From: an uncultured Porphyromonadaceae bacterium
Lineage (GTDB): Bacteria > Bacteroidota > Bacteroidia > Bacteroidales > Barnesiellaceae
Assembly: GCA_900538555.1 (NCBI GenBank)
Contig: UPYI01000006.1
Location: forward strand, 124,001-188,000
Reading direction: 5' to 3'
DNA: 64,000 bases
The first letter of the stretch is position 1; every line of letters begins with the position of its first letter. Below, one piece after another: positions 27,385 to 36,099 of the stretch. The translations under genes and the position numbers were made by a program. Below the pieces are notes generated by a model. That model saw only the letters and a program-made list of their open reading frames with translations, was not told the DNA's origin and ran no database searches.

Positions 27385-28143
27385 CTACCATTCGCTTCCA
27401 CCTTTTCCGAGCGGTAATTTATCCCTGAAATTCATCGGGGCATGAGTACCGTCGCAAAACGGTTTATTCCGCGATTGACCACACCGGCAAAGCGTTACCC
27501 GATTCCGGATCTCATACGATTCTCCGTCGGCACTTTCGATCCGTATTCCGCCTTTCACCCAAATTGGTCCGCTTAGTTTCAACGGCAAGTCTTCGATAAT
27601 TCCGATCGACGGATCGAAATCAGGTTCATACGGTTCTCCACTCTCCTTGTCCCACGCAATCAATCTGCCGGCAGGACAATGGTTCGCCTCTCTGACCACC
27701 AGCTCCCTTTCCTCGTCCGATACAGCCGTCTCCACCAAATTCCAAACCCGTCCGTATGCATCGCAAAAACGGGCGAATGCACAATACTCGTCATTATCCG
27801 ACAAGATCATAGTAGGACCTTCCGTTACTTCCGCATTCTTCAACAACGGCTCGTGCGATGCCGTCTCTTTCGGATCCCAATGCGCATGACAATGCGCACC
27901 ATCGCAATACGGTTTGTCTTTCGACTCTCCGCACCGGCACAATGCCACCACTTCGGCAGACGAATCGAAATGTGTCCCTTTCCGATAAACCCAGGCATCC
28001 CCCTCCTCGTTGGGAACAATGATTTCCTGATCTATCGGCGGATTTCCATATACCAAATAAGGACCTTCCGCTGTAATTTTAATATAATATTTTTCCGGAG
28101 CAATAGCAGAACCAGTTTGTACAAGATACTTTTCCATTTTCAA
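27385..28143 (-). CDS. Iron-sulfur protein with two CDGSH domains and a Fer4_19-like middle domain
   Basis: The 252-residue protein has two CDGSH-type motifs: CRCGESKDKPYCDGAH (residues about 67-82) and CRCGQSRNKPFCDGTH (about 218-233). Each holds a [2Fe-2S] cluster with three Cys and one His. Between them CAFARFCD and NHCPAGRL resemble the divergent single-cluster Fer4_19/DUF1271 domain. It is cytosolic by absence of a signal. A redox or iron-sulfur storage role is inferred; the physiological partner is unknown. The second ATG (28137) is an equally likely start. Confidence 0.85.
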   Translation of the reverse strand: MKMEKYLVQTGSAIAPEKYYIKITAEGPYLVYGNPPIDQEIIVPNEEGDAWVYRKGTHFDSSAEVVALCRCGESKDKPYCDGAHCHAHWDPKETASHEPLLKNAEVTEGPTMILSDNDEYCAFARFCDAYGRVWNLVETAVSDEERELVVREANHCPAGRLIAWDKESGEPYEPDFDPSIGIIEDLPLKLSGPIWVKGGIRIESADGESYEIRNRVTLCRCGQSRNKPFCDGTHAPMNFRDKLPLGKGGSEW

Positions 28144-28192
28144 ATTCCTTTTCAGAAACTAACAAACGCATCTTGTATTGGTTCACGATGGA

Positions 28193-28954
28193 TCACAGAA
28201 TAATACGAAGCCCGTCGTACGCCAACATCACCGATTCCGGGAGTTCTTTTCGTACGGTTTCTTCCAATCCCATGTGATGGCTCATGTGAATGAGATATGT
28301 TTGCCGCGGATGCAGCCGGTCTGCCATTTGCAACGCATCCTGCAAAGTCTGATGCGATATATGCGGCTTCTTCCGCAAAGCATTCACCACTAATATATCC
28401 ACACCTTCGAGTTTGGCATATTCCTCTTCGGGAAGATAGAGAGCGTCTGTAATATAAGCCAGATTATAAATACGGAATCCGACGATAGGCAATTTATAGT
28501 GCATCGCCCGAATCGGTACGACCGGAATACCTTCCACCTCAAACGGAGACAATCCGATCTCATGCAATCGAAATTCCGGAACACCCGGATAACGATTTTC
28601 CGAGAAACAGTACGGAATGCGTTGCCGTATATCGGAAGCGACCGACGGGTCCAAATAAATAGGGAATGCACGATCTTTACAATACGGGCGCAAATCATCC
28701 AGCCCTCCGGCATGGTCGTAATGTCCGTGGGTAATCAACAGCGCATCGATCCGTTCGATACCGGCACGTATGGCTTGCTGACGGAAATCCGGACCGCAAT
28801 CGATCAGAATACTCTTCCCGCCGACCTGAATCCATGCGGATGTTCTCAATCTTTGGTCATGCGGATTGCTCGAAGTACAAACTTCACAATGGCAACCAGC
28901 CTCGGGAACCCCGGTAGATGTGCCCGTCCCTAAAAACTCCAATACCATATCCAT
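28193..28954 (-). CDS. Metallo-beta-lactamase-fold hydrolase (PhnP/RNase Z-like)
   Basis: The 253-residue enzyme has the zinc-binding HGHYDHAGG motif, plus IDCGPDFRQQ and later MHYK and MSHH histidines. The N-terminal GTGTSTGVPEAGCHCEVC with clustered Cys is typical of the PhnP-like phosphodiesterase subgroup. The substrate is likely a small phosphodiester, but this is inference. It begins 4 nt after murB, so the two form an operon. Confidence 0.85.
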   Translation of the reverse strand: MDMVLEFLGTGTSTGVPEAGCHCEVCTSSNPHDQRLRTSAWIQVGGKSILIDCGPDFRQQAIRAGIERIDALLITHGHYDHAGGLDDLRPYCKDRAFPIYLDPSVASDIRQRIPYCFSENRYPGVPEFRLHEIGLSPFEVEGIPVVPIRAMHYKLPIVGFRIYNLAYITDALYLPEEEYAKLEGVDILVVNALRKKPHISHQTLQDALQMADRLHPRQTYLIHMSHHMGLEETVRKELPESVMLAYDGLRIIL

Positions 28955-28958
28955 GTCA

Positions 28959-29972
28959 TCAACCTATAAAATTTACTTCCGGGTAAATCGGAATACCGTA
29001 GGTTTCCTCCACCGATGCCCGAATTTGTTCCGAAAGAGTTACTATATCCATCGGCTCGGCATTCCCCCGGTTCACCAACACCAAGCACTGCCGTTCGTAC
29101 ACCGCCGCACCACCGAAACTCTTTCCTTTCCAGCCGCAACGGTCGATAAGCCAACCTGCCGGCACTTTCACCCGGCTTTCATCTACCGGATAACAAGGCA
29201 TATCGGGATAATGCAACTTCAATGCTTCATATTTTTCGACCGGAATCACCGGATTCATGAAAAAACTACCTGCACTGCCCAACTCCTCGGGTTCGGGCAA
29301 CTTGGAACGGCGGACAGCAATGACCGTATCCCGCACCGCTTGCAGGGTCACCGCTTCACCCTGTGGCAATGCGGAACGAAGATTTCCATAATCCAACCGG
29401 AATACAGGCGATTTGTCAAGACGGAAAGTAACCGATGTAACAATATATTTCCCTTTCAGCGACTGTTTGAAAATGCTGTCGCGATAACCGTACTCACACT
29501 CTTCGGTCGTGAAGATCCGTACATCTCCGGTTGCTATTTCCAACGTCTCCACTTCGGCAATCACATCTTTCGCCTCGGCACCGTATGCACCGATATTTTG
29601 TACGGCACTGGCTCCTACCTCACCCGGAATCCAAGAAAGGTTCTCCATTCCGCCCCAACCGTTGTCCACGGCATATACAACGCAGTCGTCCCATTTTACT
29701 CCGGCTCCCACTTGCAGATACACTTGCGTATCCGTCTCTTTGACGATCCGGAAAAACCGGATGCAACTATGCAGCAATACGCCCGGATAATCATGCAGGA
29801 ACAGCAGATTACTTCCGCCACCAATATGGAAAAAAGGATTCTGTTTCAACAAATCGCTCCGTAGCAACTGTTTCAGCTCTTCTATCGTTTCGTATTCCGC
29901 AAGCCATTTGGTTTTCACCGGCAAATGGAATGTATGTATATCCTTAATTGAAATATTCTCTTCTATCTTCAT
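28959..29972 (-). CDS. murB: UDP-N-acetylenolpyruvoylglucosamine reductase
   Basis: MurB reduces the enolpyruvyl group to make UDP-MurNAc for peptidoglycan. The 337-residue protein has the FAD-binding GGGSNLLF, IPGEVGASAVQNIGAYG, the Tyr-containing CEYGYRDSIFK loop that marks type I MurB, and the catalytic Ser in GSAGSFFMNP. It lies 8 nt after the upstream lipoprotein gene, and the MBL hydrolase gene follows. Confidence 0.96.
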   Translation of the reverse strand: MKIEENISIKDIHTFHLPVKTKWLAEYETIEELKQLLRSDLLKQNPFFHIGGGSNLLFLHDYPGVLLHSCIRFFRIVKETDTQVYLQVGAGVKWDDCVVYAVDNGWGGMENLSWIPGEVGASAVQNIGAYGAEAKDVIAEVETLEIATGDVRIFTTEECEYGYRDSIFKQSLKGKYIVTSVTFRLDKSPVFRLDYGNLRSALPQGEAVTLQAVRDTVIAVRRSKLPEPEELGSAGSFFMNPVIPVEKYEALKLHYPDMPCYPVDESRVKVPAGWLIDRCGWKGKSFGGAAVYERQCLVLVNRGNAEPMDIVTLSEQIRASVEETYGIPIYPEVNFIG

Positions 29973-29980
29973 AGCAAATC

Positions 29981-30910
29981 TTATAATCTGAAATCAACCA
30001 AAAGCCCGTCTGCAAAAAACAAGTACGTGCCCGAATTATAGTACCACTGTTCTTTCAATCCACTGTATGTCGGAATTTTGCGCACCTCCGCAGGCAATCC
30101 GAGCGAAAGCGTACACTCATCTTTGGTCATACCCGTCCGCACCTTTTCACGGGTGATACTATCCCATACATCGTCTTGAATCTCCTTGTATTTCAAACGC
30201 GGATCATCGAAAGAAAACAGGCGGTCGAAAGTTATGAACTGGGACTGATCGGAGGTAAATAACGACATGAACACATTTCCTACCATCCCGGTATCGTCTG
30301 TAAAACGAACTTTTATCGGCAGTACACTATTTCCCGGTAATATTTCGGTTATAGTAACCGGTATGAGTTTCCGCCCCGAAATCACACTGCCCGAATCATC
30401 ATACCAGATCGGTGTCTTGACATACAGCACCCGACCTTTCAGCAACGCCCGGGCAGTCTGCACATCTGTCAGATCGATAAATGGCGGGATAAGCGGCATA
30501 TAATTCAACTGGCGTAACTCCGGTAATGTTTTTCCGGTTCTATACAGATAAGTATTCCCGTCGCTCGTAAATCGAAGAGTGACTTCATAACGATCTCCGA
30601 ACAATGTTTCTTCCCGATACCCGGCATAAGTAAAGATTTTCCCTTGAAGCGATCCTGCTGAAAAGCCCCCGTTTTCCGGTCGCAAAACAGGAGTCAATAA
30701 CGAATCGGTATAATAAAATTGCTTGCCGATCTCCCACTCCGCGCAACCGATCTGCGGGAAATAGCCCGAAATAAACTGATCTTCCCGGCTGGGTTCAACC
30801 ACTTTCTCTACCTCTTTATCCGTAATTTTCCGGGTACTTTCCACTCCGGTGAAGCAGGAAGTAACCATCAAAAGAAACCCGATATAAATAATATGTCCGA
30901 ATCGTTTCAT
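29981..30910 (-). CDS. Lipoprotein with SmpA/BamE-like C-terminal segment
   Basis: From the ATG at 30910 the product is 309 residues; the frame is open upstream, but a -7 box at 30940-30947 lies there. MKRFGHIIYIGFLLMVTSC is a lipoprotein signal with a lipobox (VTSC). The C-terminal 65 residues (VRTGMTKDECTLSLGLPAE, then QWYYNSGTYLFFADG) resemble the BamE/SmpA fold. The rest is unrecognised. It lies just upstream of murB and may share its transcript. Function unknown. Confidence 0.7.
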   Translation of the reverse strand: MKRFGHIIYIGFLLMVTSCFTGVESTRKITDKEVEKVVEPSREDQFISGYFPQIGCAEWEIGKQFYYTDSLLTPVLRPENGGFSAGSLQGKIFTYAGYREETLFGDRYEVTLRFTSDGNTYLYRTGKTLPELRQLNYMPLIPPFIDLTDVQTARALLKGRVLYVKTPIWYDDSGSVISGRKLIPVTITEILPGNSVLPIKVRFTDDTGMVGNVFMSLFTSDQSQFITFDRLFSFDDPRLKYKEIQDDVWDSITREKVRTGMTKDECTLSLGLPAEVRKIPTYSGLKEQWYYNSGTYLFFADGLLVDFRL

Positions 30911-30939
30911 CCGCATTTGAAATGCCATAAAATAGTCTT

Positions 30940-31045
30940 CAAATATAGAGAAAGGTGAGAGCAGAAACAATCGGGAAACGAAGTTTCACGAATTGATTAT
31001 GCCGAACCGCATCCTATATTCTACAAATATAGCGAAAAATAAAAT
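30940..31045 (-). repeat. Dispersed promoter-carrying repeat, diverged copy 3
   Basis: Minus-strand TATATTTG (30940-30947) lies next to the start of the lipoprotein gene. At 31009-31034 is GCATCCTATATTCTAC followed by AAATATAGCG, close to GCAGCCTATGTTCTAT in copy 1 (25681 on). The order and orientation relative to the downstream gene match copies 1 and 2, but the middle is much diverged. Confidence 0.45.
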
Positions 31046-31171
31046 AACCGAGCCTATTTTTTTTCTGTCAATCGCTCCCAATATGTAGGATAACAAATCT
31101 GTGTAAAGATATAATTTATGTTTTGGATTCTCATATTCATCGGAAATAGTCGGAACATTTTTCGTGCCGTA

Positions 31172-31699
31172 TCAAAAATTCAGTCGAGGCTCTATTTCCA
31201 AATCCAATAAAAATTTCTTTGTCGGTAACCCTCCGCCATAACCTGTCAGCGAATGGTCACTGCCGATCACCCGATGACATGGGGCAAATATGGAAATGGC
31301 ATTCGCTCCATTGGCATTGGCAACAGCCCGGACAGCATTCGGCATACCGATACGGCGAGCCATCTCACCATAAGAAATCGTTTTCCCAAACGGTATTTTC
31401 AACAATTCGTTCCACACCGTTTTTTGGAAATCAGTACCGACAAAAAGGAGCGGCACATCGAACGATTTGCGTTTACCCGCAAAAAATTCATCGAGTTGTT
31501 TTACCGCCTCCGCGATTACATCCGACGGTATTTCCGCATACTCGGCACACAGCGTCCGTTTCAGCCGACGATCGACACGGTCGCGATGCCCCTCCGTTTG
31601 CCAATCGCACAAACAAAGTTTATCGCCGAAAGAGCCGAGCAGCAACTTGCCGCACGGCGATTCGTAAGACATCACCCGAATGATATTTTTTTCTTTCAT
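31172..31699 (-). CDS. ogt: Methylated-DNA--protein-cysteine methyltransferase
   Basis: This DNA repair enzyme transfers alkyl groups from O6-alkylguanine to its own cysteine. From the ATG at 31699 it is 175 residues. IFAPCHRVIGSDHSLTGYGGG contains the acceptor Cys in PCHRV, and TISYGEMARRIGMPNAVRAVA is the helix-turn-helix. Upstream in-frame ATGs at 31708 and 31765 are rejected because a TATCTTTT box with TTG 18 nt upstream lies at 31710-31717. Confidence 0.93.
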   Translation of the reverse strand: MKEKNIIRVMSYESPCGKLLLGSFGDKLCLCDWQTEGHRDRVDRRLKRTLCAEYAEIPSDVIAEAVKQLDEFFAGKRKSFDVPLLFVGTDFQKTVWNELLKIPFGKTISYGEMARRIGMPNAVRAVANANGANAISIFAPCHRVIGSDHSLTGYGGGLPTKKFLLDLEIEPRLNF

Positions 31700-31709
31700 A
31701 TTCACCATT

Positions 31710-31717
31710 AAAAGATA
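31710..31717 (-). promoter_or_regulatory. -7-like promoter box for ogt
   Basis: Minus-strand TATCTTTT, one mismatch to TAnnTTTG, with TTG 18 nt upstream. It lies 11 nt before the chosen ATG. Confidence 0.45.
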
Positions 31718-31861
31718 AATTTTCATTTCGGTATGCAAGATATACTTTTTATCCCGCTCCTGCAAAACAAATTGCCCGAATCATATCGAACCACCCCTCC
31801 ACCTACCGACCGTTTCAACCAAAGAAATTACCGGAAATTTTACAGATAAAAAAAGTTTGCG

Positions 31862-31869
31862 TATTTTTG
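31862..31869 (+). promoter_or_regulatory. -7 promoter box for the biotin operon
   Basis: TATTTTTG fits TAnnTTTG and lies 22 nt before the ATG of the small leader ORF at 31891. The TTG inside the box is not a start codon. Confidence 0.5.
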
Positions 31870-31890
31870 ACTCACAGAAACACAACAAAA

Positions 31891-32283
31891 ATGAACTTCG
31901 GAATATATCATACCGACACTGCCATACGATTCCGCCGTTGGAACCGTAGCCGTTATGCTGCCTTTTGCAGCATCGGGAAATCGGTGACAATCGGAATGTT
32001 AAAGCGCAGTATCGCCGACAGTTCGTTACGAAAAGCCAAGAGCGAAAAAGGCTTGGACTACACCCTGTCCAATACATGGGCACCCGAATATCCGGAGACA
32101 ACGGAATACGACGATCGGGCGTTGCTCCTGCAAGCTATGTCCGTCGGGGATGTCTTGTTCCCAACCTCCGATCTGAAAGAGAACCGAATAAAAAAAGTAA
32201 ATTTATTTCACCTTCAAAGCCGTAATATCCGTAACCGTACGGATGTTACGGCTCTATTTTTTTACAAACATGGACAAATTTGA
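31891..32283 (+). CDS. Small conserved-looking protein heading the biotin operon
   Basis: From the ATG at 31891 the product is 130 residues. The N-terminal segment AIRFRRWNRSRYAAFCSIGK then SVTIGMLKRSIADSSLRK (residues 11-47) is basic and aromatic. From memory it resembles a pattern R(F/Y)RRW(S/T)RxxYAxFxS found in short Bacteroidales proteins whose role is not known. The C-terminal 40 residues are low in character and are encoded across a terminator-like hairpin (32219-32252). The stop codon overlaps the start of bioA by 14 nt. No enzyme motif is present. It could be a true protein whose 3' end is coupled to bioA, or a leader whose translation controls the hairpin. Confidence 0.6.
   Translation: MNFGIYHTDTAIRFRRWNRSRYAAFCSIGKSVTIGMLKRSIADSSLRKAKSEKGLDYTLSNTWAPEYPETTEYDDRALLLQAMSVGDVLFPTSDLKENRIKKVNLFHLQSRNIRNRTDVTALFFYKHGQI
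32219..32252 (+). terminator. Terminator-like hairpin just upstream of bioA (possible attenuator)
   Basis: GCCGTAATATCCGT pairs with ACGGATGTTACGGC (14 bp, one G-U) around a 6-nt loop, followed by CTCTA and seven T. It ends 17 nt before the bioA ATG and lies inside the reading frame of the leader ORF. Confidence 0.75.
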
Positions 32284-33541
32284 TTCAGAGCACTTATGGC
32301 ATCCATACACCTCTACCATCAACCCGTTGCCGACATATAAGGTAAAACGGGCGGAAGGAGTCTATATCGAGCTGGAAAGCGGAGAAAAATTGATCGACGG
32401 CATGTCGTCGTGGTGGGCGGCTGTACACGGATACAATCATCCCGTACTCAACCGAGCGGCAACCGAACAATTACAAAAGATGTCGCACATAATGTTCGGC
32501 GGGCTGACCCACCAACCGGCAATCGACTTAGGTAAACTGCTGTTGAAAATATTACCGCCTTCGATGCAACATATCTTTTATTGCGATTCGGGGTCGGTCT
32601 CGGTCGAAGTTGCCTTGAAAATGGCTGTACAATATTGGTACTCACAAGGCAAAAGCCACAAATGCAATTTCGTCACTATCCGTTCCGGATACCACGGCGA
32701 CACATGGAACGCCATGTCGGTATGCGATCCGGTCACCGGCATGCACTCGATATTCGGCGATGCCCTGCCCTTGCGTCATTTCGTGCCAGCCCCCTACTGC
32801 CGCTTCGATGCCCCATGGGATCCGAAATGTATCGATCCGTTGCAAGAAGCGATCGAAACGCATGCCGACGAGTTGGCAGCCCTTATTCTGGAACCGATCG
32901 TACAGGGTGCAGGCGGCATGTGGTTCTATCATCCGCAATATCTGGTAGAAGCAAAAGCCTTATGTGAAAAACATAACATACTGTTAATATTCGACGAAAT
33001 AGCTACCGGATTCGGGCGCACCGGCAAATTGTTCGCATGGGAACACGCCGGAGTTACCCCCGACATCATGTGTATCGGGAAAGCGCTTACCGGTGGTTAC
33101 ATGACCATGGCGGCAACGGTAGCGACACATCAGGTCGCCGGTACGATCTCGCGGGGAGAGCCCGGAGCATTCATGCACGGACCTACGTTCATGGGCAATC
33201 CGTTGGCTTGTGCCGTTGCACTCGCATCCGTATCGTTGCTGCTGGAATCGGGATGGCAGGAAAAAGTTTCAAGAATCGAAACTCAACTTCGTGAAGAGCT
33301 GGCTCCTGCTGCCGATATGCCCCAAGTAGATGACGTACGTGTCTTAGGAGCTATCGGGGTTATCCAGATGAAGCAGCCGGTCGATATGGCGAGAATGCAG
33401 CAACAGTTCGTCGCCAAAGGCATTTGGGTACGTCCGTTCGGGAAGTTGGTATATATCATGCCTCCGTTCATCATCACACCGCAAGAGTTGCATAAGCTTA
33501 CTTCGGCATTGTTGGAAATCGTAAACGAACAACCGTTATGA
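32270..33541 (+). CDS. bioA: Adenosylmethionine-8-amino-7-oxononanoate aminotransferase
   Basis: BioA converts KAPA to DAPA in biotin synthesis, using SAM as amino donor and PLP. From the ATG at 32270 (423 residues) the start DKFDSEHLWHPYTS is typical for BioA. DGMSSWWAAVHGYNHP, the PLP-side ILLIFDEIATGFGRTGK and the lysine loop CIGKALTGGYM are present. The in-frame ATG at 32243 falls inside the hairpin arm and is rejected. It overlaps bioF by 4 nt (ATGA). Confidence 0.96.
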   Translation: MDKFDSEHLWHPYTSTINPLPTYKVKRAEGVYIELESGEKLIDGMSSWWAAVHGYNHPVLNRAATEQLQKMSHIMFGGLTHQPAIDLGKLLLKILPPSMQHIFYCDSGSVSVEVALKMAVQYWYSQGKSHKCNFVTIRSGYHGDTWNAMSVCDPVTGMHSIFGDALPLRHFVPAPYCRFDAPWDPKCIDPLQEAIETHADELAALILEPIVQGAGGMWFYHPQYLVEAKALCEKHNILLIFDEIATGFGRTGKLFAWEHAGVTPDIMCIGKALTGGYMTMAATVATHQVAGTISRGEPGAFMHGPTFMGNPLACAVALASVSLLLESGWQEKVSRIETQLREELAPAADMPQVDDVRVLGAIGVIQMKQPVDMARMQQQFVAKGIWVRPFGKLVYIMPPFIITPQELHKLTSALLEIVNEQPL

Positions 33542-34695
33542 ACCGATACAAAGAGAAACTGAACGCGTTACAAAGCGTAGGAATGCTCCGGTCGCTGCCG
33601 CAAGTCGAACAGATCGGCAATCGTGTGGTGAAAGACGGCAGGGAGATGTTGAACCTTTCGTCGAACGACTATCTGGGCATCGCCGACCGGATGGATTTTC
33701 GTGAAGAATTTTTATCGGATCTCACCGCTAAAAATTTCAGAGCCACCTCCTCTTCATCCCGTTTGCTCACCGGTAATTTCCCATCGTACGACCGATTGGA
33801 AAAACGGCTTTGTGAACTATATCACCGCGATGCGGCTCTGATATTCAATAGCGGCTACCACGCCAATATCGGCATACTTCCGGCAATCACCGATTCGCAC
33901 ACCTTGATATTGGCAGACAAACTGGTTCATGCCAGCATCGTCGATGGCATCAACCTCTCGAAAGCCAAGTGCATCCGTTACCGCCACAACCGATACGACC
34001 AACTGACCGATCTGCTCGAAAAGTCATACAGCGAATACGAACAAATCATCGTTGTGACCGAAAGCATATTCAGCATGGACGGCGACCGAAGCGACCTGCT
34101 CAGACTGACGGCTTTGAAAAAACAATATCCGTCGATCATGCTCTATGTAGACGAAGCCCACGCCGTCGGTGTGTGCGGGCAGCAAGGACTCGGATGTTGC
34201 GAAGAACTGGGCATAATTCCCGATATAGATTTTTTAGTCGGCACGTTCGGCAAAGCTCTGGCATCAGCCGGTGCATTTGTCATCTGCTCGCAGACCATGA
34301 AATCGTATCTGATCAACACGATGCGCTCGCTGATATTCACCACCGCTTTACCTCCGGTCGTATTGGATTGGAGCCTGTTCGTTTTGAATAAAGTTGTCGG
34401 AATGCAGCAGGAGCGGGAATATCTGCAACGAATATCCCGGCAAGTGCAATGCGCTGTCGAAGCCCAAAACAACGGGATTGTCAGCGAAAGTCATATAGTT
34501 CCGTTCTTGTGCGGTCCGGCGGAAAAAGCCGTAAATACTGCCGTACAAATGCAACGGAAAGGATTTTATCTGTTGCCGGTACGTCCGCCCACCGTCCCCG
34601 AAGGCACATCGCGGCTGCGTATCTCGCTAAATGCCGGATGTACCCCCGCAGAAATAGATACGTTGATCCATGAAATTCAACAAGTCGGCTTATGA
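33538..34695 (+). CDS. bioF: 8-amino-7-oxononanoate synthase
   Basis: BioF joins pimeloyl-ACP and alanine to give KAPA. The 385-residue PLP enzyme has LNLSSNDYLGIADR at the start, SSSRLLTGNFPSYDRLE, LYVDEAHAVGVCG (Asp and His around PLP) and GTFGKALASAGAF with the PLP lysine. It is coupled to bioA and to the following bioG-bioC gene through ATGA overlaps. Confidence 0.96.
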   Translation: MNRYKEKLNALQSVGMLRSLPQVEQIGNRVVKDGREMLNLSSNDYLGIADRMDFREEFLSDLTAKNFRATSSSSRLLTGNFPSYDRLEKRLCELYHRDAALIFNSGYHANIGILPAITDSHTLILADKLVHASIVDGINLSKAKCIRYRHNRYDQLTDLLEKSYSEYEQIIVVTESIFSMDGDRSDLLRLTALKKQYPSIMLYVDEAHAVGVCGQQGLGCCEELGIIPDIDFLVGTFGKALASAGAFVICSQTMKSYLINTMRSLIFTTALPPVVLDWSLFVLNKVVGMQQEREYLQRISRQVQCAVEAQNNGIVSESHIVPFLCGPAEKAVNTAVQMQRKGFYLLPVRPPTVPEGTSRLRISLNAGCTPAEIDTLIHEIQQVGL

Positions 34696-36095
34696 TACAA
34701 AAGTTCATCCAAAGAAACCACACATCCAGACTGATATTGGTATTTGCCGGTTGGGGAATGGACGAACGTCCGTTTCAAGCGTTCCGAAGCCAGCCCGACG
34801 ACTGCTGCATCTGCTTCGATTATACCGACTTGTCTTGGGACGAATCGTTGTTCGGAGAGTATCGGGAAATAGAACTTTTTGCGTGGTCTTTCGGGGTATG
34901 GGCGGCAAGCCATCTGTTGCAACGCTCCCAACTGCCCATTGTCCGCAAAACGGCAATCAACGGGACTGTGACCGGAATAAACGACCGCACTGGAATCCCT
35001 TGTGAAATATTTCAGGCAACAGAAGCCCATTTAGACGAAGAAAACTACAAACGCTTTCTCAGGCGGATGTGCGGCACAAAATCTCGGCTCGAAGAGTTTA
35101 TGAACGTTGCGCCCCACCGCAGCATAGAAAGTCTGAAAGCCGAACTCTCCGCCATAGGGAAACAAGTTGCCGATAATAGCACCCCCCAATACATCTGGGA
35201 CTTCGCCATGATCGGTAAAGCCGACCGCATTTTCCCGGCGGAAAACCAGCGGAACGCATGGCACGATGTACCCTGTTTGGAAATAGACGAACCGCACTAT
35301 ATTCCTTTCTTATCGGTAATGCACCTTCATGCCATCGACAAAGACAAGGTTCGTCAATCGTTTTCGAAAGCCGCGGAAAGTTATCATCGGTCGGCTCTTG
35401 TTCAAAAAAATATAGCCGAGCGTTTGATAGAGATTGCCGGACATCACATCGCAAACCGGTTTTCACCCCATCGGGTTTTGGAAATCGGATGCGGAACCGG
35501 ATGGTTCACCTCGCTATTAGTCAAAAGGTATCCGGATGCCGAATATACGCTCAATGATCTTTGTCCGTCAATGACCGCCTACATACAGCAAGTCATTCCG
35601 GAAACTAATTACCGGTTTCTGGCAGGCGATGCCGAAACTCTGGAATTTTCCGGAAACTACGATCTGATTGCATCGGCATCGGCAATCCAATGGTTTTCGA
35701 ACCTGCCCGGATTTTTACAACACATCCGACAGATATTATCTACCGACGGATACGCCGTATTCAGTACATTCGGAGAAAACAACCTGAAAGAGATCAAGAC
35801 CCTGACCGGAAACGGACTGTGCTATATCTCCCGCGACCAACTCAGATGTCTGTTAGCACCGTATTTCGAAATCGACGAACTGAAAGAAGAGATCATCACA
35901 ATGGAGTTCGATTCTCCGGCAGAGGTATTGCGACACCTGAAACAGACCGGAGTAAACGGAATCGGCAATACGGTCTGGACGCCGTCAGACCTGCACCGGT
36001 TCTGCCAAGAATATGAAACCCGTTTTACAATGACGAATGGGAAGGTACGACTGACCTATCACCCTATTTATATTGTCATACACAAAAAAAGATAA
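34692..36095 (+). CDS. bioGC: BioG-BioC fusion: pimeloyl-ACP methyl ester esterase plus malonyl-ACP O-methyltransferase
   Basis: The 467-residue protein joins two steps of the methyl-capped pimelate route. Residues about 1-210 are a BioG-type alpha/beta hydrolase: AGWGMDERPF forms the oxyanion region, WSFGVW holds the nucleophile Ser66, and DEPHYIPF holds His202. Residues about 215-467 are BioC: VRQSFSKAAESYH, then the SAM motif VLEIGCGTGWF (262-272) and LIASASAIQWF. The first enzyme needed (BioC) and the last (BioG) of the pimeloyl cycle are thus on one chain. Such fusions are known in Bacteroidales. Confidence 0.93.
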   Translation: MIQKFIQRNHTSRLILVFAGWGMDERPFQAFRSQPDDCCICFDYTDLSWDESLFGEYREIELFAWSFGVWAASHLLQRSQLPIVRKTAINGTVTGINDRTGIPCEIFQATEAHLDEENYKRFLRRMCGTKSRLEEFMNVAPHRSIESLKAELSAIGKQVADNSTPQYIWDFAMIGKADRIFPAENQRNAWHDVPCLEIDEPHYIPFLSVMHLHAIDKDKVRQSFSKAAESYHRSALVQKNIAERLIEIAGHHIANRFSPHRVLEIGCGTGWFTSLLVKRYPDAEYTLNDLCPSMTAYIQQVIPETNYRFLAGDAETLEFSGNYDLIASASAIQWFSNLPGFLQHIRQILSTDGYAVFSTFGENNLKEIKTLTGNGLCYISRDQLRCLLAPYFEIDELKEEIITMEFDSPAEVLRHLKQTGVNGIGNTVWTPSDLHRFCQEYETRFTMTNGKVRLTYHPIYIVIHKKR

Positions 36096-36099
36096 ACAG

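Noticed and set aside
31700..31765. Longer ogt from upstream ATGs
   Set aside because: A TATCTTTT box with a correctly spaced TTG sits there, and the extra residues do not match the family.
31780..31870. BirA operator before the biotin operon
   Set aside because: No palindrome resembling the TGTAAACC/GGTTTACA box was found.
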